A stretch of 64,000 bases of DNA from an uncultured Paracoccaceae bacterium (GTDB lineage: Bacteria > Pseudomonadota > Alphaproteobacteria > Rhodobacterales > Rhodobacteraceae). The translations under genes and the position numbers were made by a program. The DNA lies in the NCBI GenBank assembly GCA_947503175.1, contig CANNCO010000005.1:155984-219983 (forward strand). Reading direction: 5' to 3'. Positions 26,704-36,677 of the stretch are shown here, one piece after another (the stretch's first letter is position 1; every line of letters starts with the position of its first letter). The notes under the pieces were generated by a model. The model was not told the DNA's origin. It searched no databases and worked only from the letters and a program-made list of their open reading frames with translations.

Positions 26704-27660
26704 ATGAGAACCTTCGCAATCACGACCGCCGCCACGCTGATGGCATCAACTGCCATCGCGGATGTCCAGACCCGCACCGTAACCTTCGAGAACGCGGGTG
26801 CGACCTTGTCCGGTACGCTCTATTTGCCAGAGGATCACGTCGGCTCGGCCCTGCCGACTGTCGTTGTCACCGGGGCCTGGACCTCTGTCGAGGAACAGAT
26901 GCCCGCGACCTACGCCGAAGAGATGGTCGAACGCGGCTTTGCGGCATTCACTTTCGATTTCCGGGGCTGGGGCAAATCGGGCGACCTGCCGCAAGGCGTG
27001 CGTTTCGTTGAAAGCCCGGAAGCCAAGATCGACGATATCCGTGCTGCCTTTGAGTTCGTGGCCTCTTTGCCGGAGGTCGACGCCGACCGTATCAATGGCC
27101 TCGGGATCTGCGCCTCTGCCGGGTACATGATTGACGCCGTTGCCGGCAATGACCGTGTCCAGCGGATCGGCCTCGTTGCCCCGTGGCTTCAGAACGAAGA
27201 AATCGTGAATGCGGTTTACGGCGGCCCAGAAAGCGTCTCGGGCCTGATCGATATGTCGCGCGCTGCCGCGGCCTCGGGCGGACAGATCATCCCGGCTGCA
27301 GGCCCGGCAGGTGCCGAAGGGGTGCTGATGCCCATCGGTGGCTACTATTACGAACCCGACCGCGGTGCGATCCCCGAATATGACAACCAGTGGAACAATG
27401 CAGGCTGGGAAGGCTGGCTGACCTATCATCCGGCTGACAATCCAGGGAGGCTGACGCAGCCACTGGCCGTCGTCCACTCCGAGGCCGCCGCGATTCCACA
27501 GGGCGTGCGCACCTTCCTTGAAGGGTTCGCCGGAGACGCGACGCTTAAGATGCTGGAAGACGTCACGCAGTTCGACTTCTACGACAACCCCGAGGATGTG
27601 AGCCGCGCCGCCGATACCGTAGCGGCCCACTTTGCAGCCGGGCACCATCAGGGCAACTGA
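26704..27660 (+). CDS. Exported alpha/beta hydrolase
   Basis: A 318-residue alpha/beta hydrolase with a signal peptide (residues 1-19, ending TAIA). The oxyanion-side segment VVVTGAWTSVEEQM and DFRGWGKSGDLPQG are in place, and the nucleophile elbow appears as GICASAGYMID, with the serine between Ala and Ala. The family resembles secreted dienelactone-hydrolase-like and DLH-type esterases. ATG 26704 follows GGGAGAG and opens the signal peptide, so I prefer it to TTG 26686. It precedes an SDR and an NTF2-like gene on the same strand. Substrate unknown. Confidence 0.82.
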   Translation: MRTFAITTAATLMASTAIADVQTRTVTFENAGATLSGTLYLPEDHVGSALPTVVVTGAWTSVEEQMPATYAEEMVERGFAAFTFDFRGWGKSGDLPQGVRFVESPEAKIDDIRAAFEFVASLPEVDADRINGLGICASAGYMIDAVAGNDRVQRIGLVAPWLQNEEIVNAVYGGPESVSGLIDMSRAAAASGGQIIPAAGPAGAEGVLMPIGGYYYEPDRGAIPEYDNQWNNAGWEGWLTYHPADNPGRLTQPLAVVHSEAAAIPQGVRTFLEGFAGDATLKMLEDVTQFDFYDNPEDVSRAADTVAAHFAAGHHQGN

Positions 27661-27706
27661 TCCGGTGCCGGTCATCACTCCCCCCTTCGACAAAGGACCA
27701 AATGCT

Positions 27707-28552
27707 ATGGGACAGACATGGTTTATCACGGGCGCCTCTTCCGGGTTTGGCGCCGCATTCGCCAGATATGCGTTGGCGCAGGGTCACAGCGTCGCCGTCA
27801 CTGCGCGGAGCATGGACAGGCTGCAGGCCATCGTGGCCATTGCGCCGAACCGGGTGCTGGCGCGGCAGATGGATGTCACCGATCCGTATCAGGTCAAGGA
27901 TGCCGTCAAAGCGGCCGAAGAGCGGTTCGGCGGCATCGACGTTCTGATCAACAATGCAGGCTATGGCGTGGTCGGCGCTGTCGAGGAGACGTCCGAGGCA
28001 GAGCTTCGCGCCCTCATGGAGACCAACTTTTTCGGTGCCGTCGCGGTAACGCAGGCCGCCCTGCCGATGATGCGCAAACGGCGCAGCGGTACCATTGTCA
28101 TGATGTCCTCGATGGGCGGGCAGATGTCTTTCGCCGGGTTCGGGCCATACTCGGCCAGCAAATTCGCGATGGAAGGTCTGACCGAGGCTCTGGCGCAGGA
28201 AATCGCACCGTTCGGCCTGACGGCCATGATTGTTGAACCGGGCGCGTTCCGCACCGGTTTTGCAGATACCGCCCTGCGATACATGCCGAAGACCGACGCC
28301 TATGAAGACAGTGTCGGTGGCACAAGGACGTTCGCCCGGGAAATGCATGGCACGCAGGCGGGCGACCCGATGAAAGCCGCGGCCGCGATTGATGCGGCCC
28401 TGTCCAGCGACACGCCGCCCCTCCGTCTGGCTCTGGGCGACGATGCGGTCGACGCGATCCGTTCCCATTCCAACGATCTGCTGGCCGAGCTTGCCAGATG
28501 GGAGGCCGCAGCCCGCAACGTCAACATCACCGGAAGCAATGTACCCACCTGA
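27707..28552 (+). CDS. SDR-family oxidoreductase
   Basis: A 281-residue classical short-chain dehydrogenase. The NAD(P) motif is TGASSGFGAAFARYAL at the N-terminus, followed by NNAGYGVVGAVEE. The catalytic Ser-Tyr-Lys set is in MMSSMGGQMSF and YSASKFAMEGL. The start ATG 27707 follows AAAGGA. It is 46 bases after the hydrolase stop and 24 before the NTF2-like gene, so the three are probably one operon. The substrate is not evident. Confidence 0.88.
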   Translation: MGQTWFITGASSGFGAAFARYALAQGHSVAVTARSMDRLQAIVAIAPNRVLARQMDVTDPYQVKDAVKAAEERFGGIDVLINNAGYGVVGAVEETSEAELRALMETNFFGAVAVTQAALPMMRKRRSGTIVMMSSMGGQMSFAGFGPYSASKFAMEGLTEALAQEIAPFGLTAMIVEPGAFRTGFADTALRYMPKTDAYEDSVGGTRTFAREMHGTQAGDPMKAAAAIDAALSSDTPPLRLALGDDAVDAIRSHSNDLLAELARWEAAARNVNITGSNVPT

Positions 28553-28576
28553 CCGAAATCCGAGAAAGGAAAGACG

Positions 28577-29140
28577 ATGAAAACGACCCTTACCGCACTT
28601 GCCGCTGTCACGACCTCGGCCATGTTTGCCTTTGCCGAGACGGATACTCCCGTCATCGGCGCGCCTCTGACCGCTGAGACCGTTCTGGATCACGCGGAAA
28701 TCATACGCATCACGGACGCGATCGACGTTGCCGTGGACCTGAAAGACTGGGATCTCGCCCGAAGCTTCTTTGCCGACGTGATCGACGTGGATTTCACGTC
28801 CTTGACCGGCGGCGAACCGGCACGGATCCCTGCGGATGACCTGATCGCCGGCTGGGCGGGCAACCTCACCGGCGAGAAACAGAGCTTCCACCTGCGCGGC
28901 AATCATCAGGTGGTCTTCACCGCTTCGGATGCTGCCGTCGTTTACAGTCACGGCTACGCGTGGAACCGCATGGAAAGCGGGCTGTCCGCCGAAAACGGTG
29001 GCGAGGATCTCTGGGAGGTTTGGGGTCCTTACGAGCATCACCTGCAGCGCCTGGAAAGCGGATGGCTGGTGACGTCCATGACGTTCACGGCGACTGCGGA
29101 ACGCGGCAGTGAATATGTCCGCAACACGCCCGGCGGCTGA
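28577..29140 (+). CDS. Exported NTF2/SnoaL-like protein
   Basis: A 187-residue protein with a signal peptide of about 20 residues (ending MFAFAE). The body has the cone-shaped SnoaL/NTF2 pattern: DHAEIIRITDAIDVAVDLKDW, FFADVIDVDFTSL, LRGNHQVVF, and a final WLVTSMTFT strand. Members bind or convert small molecules; no catalytic residue can be assigned. GAAAGGAAAG precedes the ATG. It is the last gene of the hydrolase-SDR cluster. Confidence 0.75.
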   Translation: MKTTLTALAAVTTSAMFAFAETDTPVIGAPLTAETVLDHAEIIRITDAIDVAVDLKDWDLARSFFADVIDVDFTSLTGGEPARIPADDLIAGWAGNLTGEKQSFHLRGNHQVVFTASDAAVVYSHGYAWNRMESGLSAENGGEDLWEVWGPYEHHLQRLESGWLVTSMTFTATAERGSEYVRNTPGG

Positions 29141-29324
29141 TATCGGGGTCCGGTATCGATTTAGGGTGCCCGCCAAAAGGGTTGCGATATCGGACGATGG
29201 AAACCACGACAGGAGACGGGCCGGGAAAGCATGTCCCGGCCGGAAACGATGGCTCTCTGATCCGGGATTGCACGGGCTGAAAGCGCCGGACCGGGCGAGC
29301 CCGAAAGCGCGGTCATTCTTTCTT

Positions 29325-29768
29325 TCAGCGATTCTCACCGAAACTTTCCGGCATGATCCGGACCAGAAGTCCCAGGAGAAATGCCGTGCTGATCCCGAAG
29401 GTCAGAAGGCCGGTAACCGCCGCGAATGTCGCAACGATGCGCAAGTCCTCGCCCAGAACAATGTCGCCGTATCCAAGGGTCGTATAGGTCACCGTGGCGA
29501 AGTAAAAGCTCATGGCCATCGTTTCGAACGCGCCCTGAAGCAGAAATGTCGCTGCCCATATCCAGATCTGAACCGTATGGGCGGCCACGATGCCGCAAAT
29601 GCCCGCCGAAAGAAGGATCGCTATCCGCAGGCGGGGCCGCCGGTCGGGGCCGAACCAGATGGCGAGCCGGGCAAGATAAGGAATGCACAGCACAACGGTG
29701 CCGACATGAACCAATGCACAGAGTGCAAGCAACAGCGTTCCAAGACCCAGTTGGAGAAACAGCGACAT
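29325..29768 (-). CDS. Small two-pore-domain-like K+ channel subunit
   Basis: A 147-residue membrane protein ending in a channel pore unit. Two or three N-terminal hydrophobic segments are followed by the pore helix and selectivity filter TYTTLGYGDIVLG (filter residues 97-102), then a last inner helix FAAVTGLLTFGISTAFLLGLL. The TTLGYGD filter marks potassium selectivity. No RCK/TrkA-N domain is attached, so it is a minimal subunit expected to work as a tetramer. ATG 29768 (MSLFLQLGLG) is chosen over an upstream start at 29795. It is divergent from the RND genes. Confidence 0.85.
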   Translation of the reverse strand: MSLFLQLGLGTLLLALCALVHVGTVVLCIPYLARLAIWFGPDRRPRLRIAILLSAGICGIVAAHTVQIWIWAATFLLQGAFETMAMSFYFATVTYTTLGYGDIVLGEDLRIVATFAAVTGLLTFGISTAFLLGLLVRIMPESFGENR

Positions 29769-29845
29769 GGGATGACCCGATACTATCAATGTCAAATGAT
29801 CTTCGCTAACGTCTCCGGATTAAACAACACCCGAGGAGTGCAGGG

Positions 29846-31093
29846 ATGTATCGAGTTGCAAGTTCCGTCATAGGTCTCGCGATTTTCCTCGGAGTTGCCG
29901 GCGCCGCGCTGGCGCAGGAAGGCGTTCCGCGTCCGGCCAAGGTCTTTACCGTGATTGCGACCGAAGATGTCCTGCGCCGAACCTACCCGGCAACCGTCCT
30001 GCCATCGCGCGAGGTCGAGCTGTCGTTCCGTGTCTCGGGTCGTCTGATAGAACTGCCGATCAGGGCAGCGGTTTCGGTGGCTGAAGGAGACGTTATCGCG
30101 CGCCTCGACCCGCGTGATTTTGAAAGTCAGATCGCCCAGACCCAAAGCCAGATCGCCCAGGCCGACGCGCAGTTGGACGCCCTTCGCGCGGGTGCCCGGA
30201 CCGAGGAGATAGCAGCCCTCGAAGCAGCCGTGGCCTCTGCCGAGGCACAGCTGGAGCAGGCGCGGGATGAAGTTGAACGGACAAGGCAACTTGTCGATCG
30301 CGGCGTCGTAGCAACGGCGCAGCTCGAGGCGGCCGAAGCCCAGTTTCGCGTCGCCGATGCAAACCTGCGGGCGCAGCAGGAACAGCTGCGCATCGGCCAA
30401 AGCGGGGGCCGCCCCGAAGACATCCTGGCCGCCGAGGCGGCAATCGCTGGCCTTGACGCACAATTGAAAGTGGTACGCGACAATCTTGCCGATGCGACGC
30501 TGCGCGCCCCCTTCAGCGGCATCATCGCACGTCGCGATGTCGAGAACTTCTCGAACATTCAGGCCGGTCAGAGCATTGCACTTTTGCAGAAGCTCGAAGT
30601 CGTCGATCTGGCCTTCGACATTCCCGGCCCGGACGTCACTGCGATGACCCGGAACGGACCACAGAGCATCACGAACACGGTCGTTTTCGATGCGCTTCCC
30701 GACATGATTTTCGAAGCCGAGTTTGTCGAGTTTTCGCTTCAGGCGGACTCGGTCACCCAGACCTATCGCGGCCGCCTTTCCGTTCAGGTGCCCGAGGGCG
30801 CTATGATCCTTCCCGGCATGGTCGCCAACATCATTGCCACCACGCCGGGCGACGACATGAAGCTTGAGATTCCGTTAACCGCAGTGACCGCCAGCCCGGA
30901 CGGTTCACCGCTCGTCTGGCGGGTCGATGACAGCGGCACGGTGGCGGGGCAGCCAGTCACGCTGGGCGAGGCGTCGGGCGCGATGGTTGCGATCCTCGAA
31001 GGTCTTGCGGAAGGCGACACGGTCGTGTCTGCCGGCGTCGGCCAGATCATCGACGGGATGCAGGTTCGCCCGATCACGCAGGTCGGGAACTAG
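29846..31093 (+). CDS. RND efflux membrane-fusion protein
   Basis: A 415-residue periplasmic adaptor. The signal region is about residues 1-23 (ending AALAQ). Then come a beta-barrel/lipoyl segment with TYPATVLPSREVELSFRVSG, a long alpha hairpin rich in Ala/Glu/Gln (about 85-190), and the second lipoyl half DATLRAPFSGIIARRDVE. The C-terminal membrane-proximal domain ends near the stop. It joins an inner-membrane RND pump to an outer-membrane channel. The pump gene starts 3 bases after its stop. The substrate is not known, and no TolC gene adjoins. Confidence 0.9.
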   Translation: MYRVASSVIGLAIFLGVAGAALAQEGVPRPAKVFTVIATEDVLRRTYPATVLPSREVELSFRVSGRLIELPIRAAVSVAEGDVIARLDPRDFESQIAQTQSQIAQADAQLDALRAGARTEEIAALEAAVASAEAQLEQARDEVERTRQLVDRGVVATAQLEAAEAQFRVADANLRAQQEQLRIGQSGGRPEDILAAEAAIAGLDAQLKVVRDNLADATLRAPFSGIIARRDVENFSNIQAGQSIALLQKLEVVDLAFDIPGPDVTAMTRNGPQSITNTVVFDALPDMIFEAEFVEFSLQADSVTQTYRGRLSVQVPEGAMILPGMVANIIATTPGDDMKLEIPLTAVTASPDGSPLVWRVDDSGTVAGQPVTLGEASGAMVAILEGLAEGDTVVSAGVGQIIDGMQVRPITQVGN

Positions 31094-31096
31094 GAA

Positions 31097-34000
31097 ATGG
31101 ATCTTGCACGTTTCGCTATCGAGAAGCGGGTCATATCCGCTGTCTCAACGATCCTGATCCTCGTCGCGGGCTACTTTGCCTATATGTCCCTGCCGCGCTT
31201 CGAAGACCCCGAATTCGTCATCCGTCAGGCGCAGATCGTCACCCCGTATCCCGGGGCTTCAGCCGAAGAAGTCGCCGAGGAAGTGACAGAGGTTGTCGAG
31301 AACGCGCTTCAGCAGTTGCAGGGGGTCGACGAGGTCCGGTCAGTATCGCAGCCCGGCCTCAGCACGGTCACGGTCGAGTTCACCATCGCGTCGACGCCCG
31401 ATTATCCCGAGCTGAACCAGAAGTTTCAGCAGATGCGCGCCAAGATACTGGACGCACAGTCCCAGCTTCCGCCGAATGCGCTAGCCAGCCAGGTTTTCGA
31501 CGATTTCGGCGACGTGTATGCGCTTTACTTTGCGGTGGTCGGCGAAGGCTACACGCTCCCCGAGCTTTACGAATACGCCAAGGATCTGCAACGCGAGCTG
31601 GTGACCGTTGACGGCGTGTCAAAGGTGACGATGAATGGCGTTCAGGACGAGGTGATTTTTGTCGAGTATTCGCCAGCGCGGCTGGTGGAACTGGGTCTGG
31701 CGCCGCAACAGGTTCAGCAGTTACTGGAGGGTCAGAACCTTGTCGCTCCGGCGGGTTCGGTGGTTGCCGGGGCGACCCGGCTGACCGTCCGGCCGGTTTC
31801 CGCCGTCGACTCCGTCGAAGCCATCAGCCAATTGCTGCTGACCAACCCCCAAACCGGCGCATCCTACCGGCTTGGTGACATCGCGGATGTGTCGCGCGGC
31901 CTGAAAGATCCGCCCAGCACCCTGCTTTACCGTGGCGGGCGACCGGCCATTGGCATCGGCGTGTCCAACACGCTCGGCGGAAATGTCGTTACCATGGGCG
32001 AAGCCGTGAACGCGAAGCTCGCCGAGCTTGAGGGCGACCGGCCCATCGGGATCGAGGTCCTTTCGATCTCGGATCAGTCCGTCACCGTCAAGGAATCGGT
32101 GAACGATTTCGTGGTCAACGTCGTCGTGGCGCTGGCCATCGTCGTTGGAACGCTCCTGGTCTTCATGGGCCTTCGATCCGGGATTCTCATGGGGGGCATT
32201 CTTCTGGTCACCGTGGCGGGCACGCTGTTCGGCATGTATCTGTACGGGATTGATATGCAGCGCATCTCGCTTGGCGCGCTGATCATCGCGCTTGGCATGC
32301 TGGTGGACAACGCCATCGTCGTTGTCGAGGGCACGCTTGTGCGGGTTCAGCGGGGGGAAACCGCGGCGTCCGCCTCGCGTGCGATCGTCGAACAAACGAA
32401 ATGGCCGCTTCTCGGCGGAACGATCGTCGGCATCCTCGCATTCTCGCCCATCGGTCTGTCACCCGACAACACGGGTGAATACGCCGGAAGCCTGTTCTGG
32501 ACCATTGGCATCGCGCTTCTGTTTTCCTGGCTCGTGGCGATCTGGCTGACACCATACTACTGCACGCTTCTGCTGAAGACCGGCACGACCACGGCAGCCA
32601 CCAATGAAAGCCCGGTTCTGGCCGGTTACCGGCGCCTGCTCGGTATCGCAATCAAGATGCGCTGGCTGACGATTGGCCTTGTGATCGGACTGTTCGCTTC
32701 GGCCATCCTTCTGTTCAGCGCCGTTCCGCCGGGCTTTTTCCCGTCATCGACCCGTGCGCAGTTCGTCATCGATTACTTCCTGCCAGAAGGCACGGATATC
32801 GCACAGACCCGGGCAGACATGCTGGACATTGCCGAACACGCCCGCGGGCTTGATGGCGTGACCGGAACCAACACGATCGTGGGCGGCGGACATCTGCGCT
32901 TCATGCTGATCTATGAAAGCGAGAACCAGAATCCGTCTTACGGACAGATCCTGGTCGATGTGGAGGAATTCGAGCGGATCGACACTCTTCAGGTCGCGTT
33001 ACAGGACTACATCAACGCTGAGTTTCCTGCCTCGAACTCGAAAGTATGGAAGTTCGTGCTGGGGCCGGGCGGCGGCGCAAAGATCGAGGCCCGCTTCTTT
33101 GGGCCGGAGGCGGCCGTCCTGCGGGATCTGGCGGCGCAGGCGAAGGCCGTCATGGCCGATGCCGGGGCGGTCGCGATCAAGGACGACTGGCGCGAGCAGG
33201 TGCAGGTCATTCGCCCTGTCATCAACACTGAAAACGCGCGCCGCCTGGGCCTGACCCAGGGCGAGATCTCGAACGCACTTTATACGCATCTGACCGGAGC
33301 GTCCCTGGGTGTTTATCGTGAGGGCGACGAGCTTAGAGACATCATCATGCGGCCTGTTGAGACCGCACGTAACGATGTCGACCGACTGCAGGATGTTCAG
33401 GTTTTCAGCCAGGTGGCGGGGCGCTACATCCCGATCGCACAGGTTGTTGACCGGTTCGATATCGTCTTTGAGGCCGGGAACCTGCGGCGGATCGACCGGG
33501 AGCTTGCGATCACGGCACAGTCGGACAACGCGCCGGGGGTCCTCTCGGGGGATCTGTTCGACGAGGTCAGAGCGCCGATCGAGGCGATCGAGCTTCCACC
33601 AGGCTACTCTCTTGAATGGAAAGGGGAATTCGGCAATTCGCAGGATGCGAATGCCGGCCTTGCCGCGACTATGCCGCTTGGGATCGGGGCCATGGTGCTT
33701 GTGGTGATTTTCCTTTTCAACGCGTGGCGTCAGCCGCTTATCATCTGGCTGACGGTGCCGCTGGCGCTCATCGGGGTGATCTATGGTCTCGCCGGGTCGC
33801 AGACGCCGCTCGAATTCATGGCGATCCTTGGCATTCTGTCGCTCACCGGCATGCTCATCAAGAACGCTATCGTCCTGATCGATGAGACCGACACACAGAT
33901 CAGCAGCGGCAAGGAGAGGATGCAGGCCGTTGTCGATGCTGCGGTGAGCCGAGTGCGACCGGTGTCGCTTGGCGTTCTAACAACGGTCTTGGGTGTGGTG

Positions 34001-34168
34001 CCGCTGATCTGGGATCCGTTCTTCAAATCGCTTGCAATCGTCATCATCTGCGGTCTCAGCTTTGCGACGGTCCTGACCCTCATCGTCGTACCGACGCTCT
34101 ATGCGATCTTCTTTAGCGTGAAGCAGGACGAAACATCGGTGGAAGAAGGGGCCATCGGTTCCGCATGA
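31097..34168 (+). CDS. RND efflux permease (AcrB-like)
   Basis: A 1023-residue inner-membrane proton-driven pump. The first helix starts FAIEKRVISAVSTILILVAG; two large periplasmic loops and twelve transmembrane helices follow. The fourth helix motif is LGMLVDNAIVVVEG, with one Asp where AcrB has a pair. The sequence PAEVEE-type docking face is replaced by PYPGASAEEVAEEVTEVVEN. GMLIKNAIVLIDE in the second half supplies the lysine of the relay. The length is normal. It is coupled to the adaptor gene before it; no terminator is clear after it. Confidence 0.93.
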   Translation: MDLARFAIEKRVISAVSTILILVAGYFAYMSLPRFEDPEFVIRQAQIVTPYPGASAEEVAEEVTEVVENALQQLQGVDEVRSVSQPGLSTVTVEFTIASTPDYPELNQKFQQMRAKILDAQSQLPPNALASQVFDDFGDVYALYFAVVGEGYTLPELYEYAKDLQRELVTVDGVSKVTMNGVQDEVIFVEYSPARLVELGLAPQQVQQLLEGQNLVAPAGSVVAGATRLTVRPVSAVDSVEAISQLLLTNPQTGASYRLGDIADVSRGLKDPPSTLLYRGGRPAIGIGVSNTLGGNVVTMGEAVNAKLAELEGDRPIGIEVLSISDQSVTVKESVNDFVVNVVVALAIVVGTLLVFMGLRSGILMGGILLVTVAGTLFGMYLYGIDMQRISLGALIIALGMLVDNAIVVVEGTLVRVQRGETAASASRAIVEQTKWPLLGGTIVGILAFSPIGLSPDNTGEYAGSLFWTIGIALLFSWLVAIWLTPYYCTLLLKTGTTTAATNESPVLAGYRRLLGIAIKMRWLTIGLVIGLFASAILLFSAVPPGFFPSSTRAQFVIDYFLPEGTDIAQTRADMLDIAEHARGLDGVTGTNTIVGGGHLRFMLIYESENQNPSYGQILVDVEEFERIDTLQVALQDYINAEFPASNSKVWKFVLGPGGGAKIEARFFGPEAAVLRDLAAQAKAVMADAGAVAIKDDWREQVQVIRPVINTENARRLGLTQGEISNALYTHLTGASLGVYREGDELRDIIMRPVETARNDVDRLQDVQVFSQVAGRYIPIAQVVDRFDIVFEAGNLRRIDRELAITAQSDNAPGVLSGDLFDEVRAPIEAIELPPGYSLEWKGEFGNSQDANAGLAATMPLGIGAMVLVVIFLFNAWRQPLIIWLTVPLALIGVIYGLAGSQTPLEFMAILGILSLTGMLIKNAIVLIDETDTQISSGKERMQAVVDAAVSRVRPVSLGVLTTVLGVVPLIWDPFFKSLAIVIICGLSFATVLTLIVVPTLYAIFFSVKQDETSVEEGAIGSA

Positions 34169-35332
34169 ATATCGACCCCGGGGGCGGGTAAAGGAAAACG
34201 GCCCGGTGCGGGTAAGATGCTCCGCGCGCGATGATAACCGGACGTGCCCTTCTCGGCGCGTCGAAGACAGGCCAGCGGATAGCTGTCAAACGGAACGATC
34301 CAGGGACGTGCAGACAGCGATGCTCCAACACTCTCGGACCAGTTTTGCCATTCCATCCTGTCTTGCCGAATGACCGAATGGCACAGACTGACACGCATAG
34401 CATCGAGCATCCTGAGGTATGAAACGGCATTTGACGCGCCAAGAGACAGGCTGCAATCGATGCCTAAGCCGGGGTGACCAAGAGCAGTTCGCACCGCGTG
34501 TTCCAATTCATCTGACTACGGACAGGCTCGATTCTCGAACCATTGACCCGGTAGAGCCTCGATCTGGCTTTCGCTTAAATTGTCACTCTGACTTTTTTGT
34601 TGCCGACTGCATCTTGGTGTCGTAGACTTTTGCAAGTTGTTTAGTGTGACGACGCCTCAAACCGAGTGCGATCGGAGACGTAATGGGAGAACGACGAAGA
34701 GCATCCATCGCCGGTCGTTCACAGAGCACAATCGAACACACGAATGACCGTCCCAAACGGTCATGTTGGGACGGCTCTTTGCGACCATCCTTTTCGGGAT
34801 GTTCTAAGGGAGGCTATAAAGCCCTACCCCGGGTGCCTCTTCGCGAGGGCCGTTCCCCTCAGTCCAAGGAAGCAAATCGGTTACGTACGAAGGAATGTCC
34901 GCTTGTGGCACGGCATGAAGAGTTCCTATCCGACTCCGCGGCAACGGGAGTGCCATGAAAGCGCGAGGGAAGCATTGATCCCCACTGCTTGACAGACCAT
35001 CAATGACAACGTTGGCAGTCGCGCAACGCCTTGTGCATCGTAGCCCAGCAGACAGAAGAGCGCTAGATCAGCGAACCCTAGCACTTCAGAGACTGCATCC
35101 ATCGGCGTGCCCGGTATAGTAGTGTTTTGCTCGCTAGACTGGCCCCAATTCGAAGCTTCAGGTCAGTGGTAAGTCGCCATGGCCAATGCTGCAGCACTGA
35201 ATCTAATCGGCCTTTGCGCTATATGCCGCCGCGCTGACCTAACGAATGACTTCTTCTGTCAGTGCGGAGACGGACTCGCCGGATAAAGCTGTTCGCGTAC
35301 GGGGTGATTCCGAAAACACCGATAGATAACTC
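34169..35332. other. Gene-poor region with a hairpin and a near-match dyad
   Basis: I find no convincing gene in these 1164 bases. Short frames exist on both strands, but none has a recognisable domain or consistent coding pattern. Two features stand out. TGTCA-CTC-TGACT at 34581-34593 is a near match to the dyad repeated in the island to the right, followed by a T-run. CCGTCCCAA (34748-34756) pairs perfectly with TTGGGACGG (34766-34774) around 9 bases and is followed by CTCTTT, like a weak terminator or a small RNA end. The region may be decayed sequence at the island edge. Confidence 0.4.
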
Positions 35333-35473
35333 ATGATACCCATCACCGGGGAAGAGTTCAGGATCGTCCTGAACACATCAAGACCTTCGAGGCGTGAAGC
35401 GCCGTCACTTGAAATCGAAGCTGTCGTGGTTGCAAACTGGTCGGCAATGAAATCGGTGCGGTGGCAGGTTCAA

Positions 35474-36316
35474 ATGCCCAACGAACAGAAAATCAACACG
35501 ATGACGGTTGACGAGCTGGAAACGGTGTTGGACTGGGCGGCAGACGAAGGCTGGAACCCCGGTCAGGCCGATGCCGAGGCCTTCCACGCCGCCGACCCGC
35601 AAGGGTTCTTCATGACGCGCATAGACGGGTCGCCCGTCGCTGCCATTTCGGTCATCAATCACGATGCGGAAAACGCATTTCTGGGGCTTTATATCTCTCG
35701 GCCGGAGTGGCGCGGCAAGGGCGTCGGATTGCAAACCTGGAAACATGCTCTTGGCCATGCCGGACCCCGCTCCGTGGGTCTGGATGGTGTGCCTGCCCAG
35801 GAACAGAACTACCGGATGTCGGGTTTTGTCAGAACCGGCAGTTCGCTGCGATTTGTGGGGCGTTGGCCATCCTGCAGCAACGCTGCCATTCGACCAGTTG
35901 CAGCGGACAACACATCAAGCCTGATCGCGCTTGATGCACGAGCCAACGGATTTGCTCGACCGCGCTTTCTGACGGCATGGCTTAGTCACGTCCCATTGCG
36001 CCGCGACAGTCGGGTGCTTGCGAAAGAGGGTGAGATCCACGGTTTCGCAACATGGCGGGCTTGCCGTGAAGGTACCAAAATCGGTCCAGTCATCGCGCCA
36101 GACACCGCATCGGCAATAGACCTGATTGCCGACATCGCGGCTGTTCGTCCTGAAGGACCGCTGATCATCGACGTACCCGAGGCCAACCGTTCACTGAGAC
36201 GCGAGTTAGAATCTGCGGGGTTCGAGGTGCCCTTTGTCACCGCCCGGATGTATCGTGGTGCGATCCCGAAACAGCATGTCTCCCTTCAGGCGATCGCGAC
36301 GATGGAACTGGGTTAG
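35474..36316 (+). CDS. GNAT-family N-acetyltransferase with C-terminal extension
   Basis: A protein of about 280 residues. The GNAT core has the acetyl-CoA loop YISRPEWRGKGVGLQTW (Arg/Gln-X2-Gly-X-Gly/Ala form) and a following helix. The second half (from about residue 160) resembles the YitH/HolE-type domain often fused to GNATs, with VLAKEGEIHGFATWRACREG and IGPVIAPD. Its substrate is unknown. The frame is open from 35333; I chose ATG 35474, just before the conserved MTVDELETVLDWAADEGWNPG, with ATG 35447 as an alternative. It is followed after 40 bases by a cupin gene with a premature stop. Confidence 0.8.
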   Translation: MPNEQKINTMTVDELETVLDWAADEGWNPGQADAEAFHAADPQGFFMTRIDGSPVAAISVINHDAENAFLGLYISRPEWRGKGVGLQTWKHALGHAGPRSVGLDGVPAQEQNYRMSGFVRTGSSLRFVGRWPSCSNAAIRPVAADNTSSLIALDARANGFARPRFLTAWLSHVPLRRDSRVLAKEGEIHGFATWRACREGTKIGPVIAPDTASAIDLIADIAAVRPEGPLIIDVPEANRSLRRELESAGFEVPFVTARMYRGAIPKQHVSLQAIATMELG

Positions 36317-36356
36317 GTCACTTCCCCGTCCTGAACCGAAGTGCCATACTTCTGTC

Positions 36357-36677
36357 ATGCCCAATCTGTTCTCCGACATTCCGGCCGTTTTTCCGGAAGA
36401 ACTCATGACGCCTTTGCTCAAGTGCTCTGGTGTAAGGCTGGAGCGGATCGTCTCGCGGGGGCAAGCCTCATCGCCTGGGTTTTGGTACGAACAGGACGAG
36501 GGTGAATGGGTGGCTGTTCTTCAGGGAGCGGCACGGCTGGAAATCGAAGCGTAGGGGGAAAAGCCACTCGGTCCGGGGGATTACCTCTTCCTGCCGGCCT
36601 ATTGCCGTCATCGCGTCAGTTGGACCGACCCCGAACAGGATACCGTCTGGCTCGCTCTCTTTGTTCCCGGTCCCTGA
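36357..36677 (+). pseudogene. Cupin-domain protein gene interrupted by one TAG
   Basis: ATG 36357 opens a frame encoding PNLFSDIPAVFPEELMTPLL and the first cupin strands (FWYEQDEGEWVAVLQGAARLEIEA). It stops at TAG 36552-36554. The same frame then continues without another stop as GEKPLGPGDYLFLPAYCRHRV and WTDPEQDTVWLALFVPGP, ending at 36675-36677. Together these are a normal small cupin of 106 codons plus the amber codon. The simplest reading is a recent nonsense mutation; a sequencing error or read-through are alternatives. No frameshift is needed, so the decay is young. Confidence 0.8.

Noticed and set aside
29109..29873. Plus-strand frame of 254 codons
   Set aside because: It is antisense to the K+ channel gene and has no domain.
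34683..34992. Two overlapping short frames in the gene-poor region
   Set aside because: No domain, no good ribosome-binding site and unconvincing composition.
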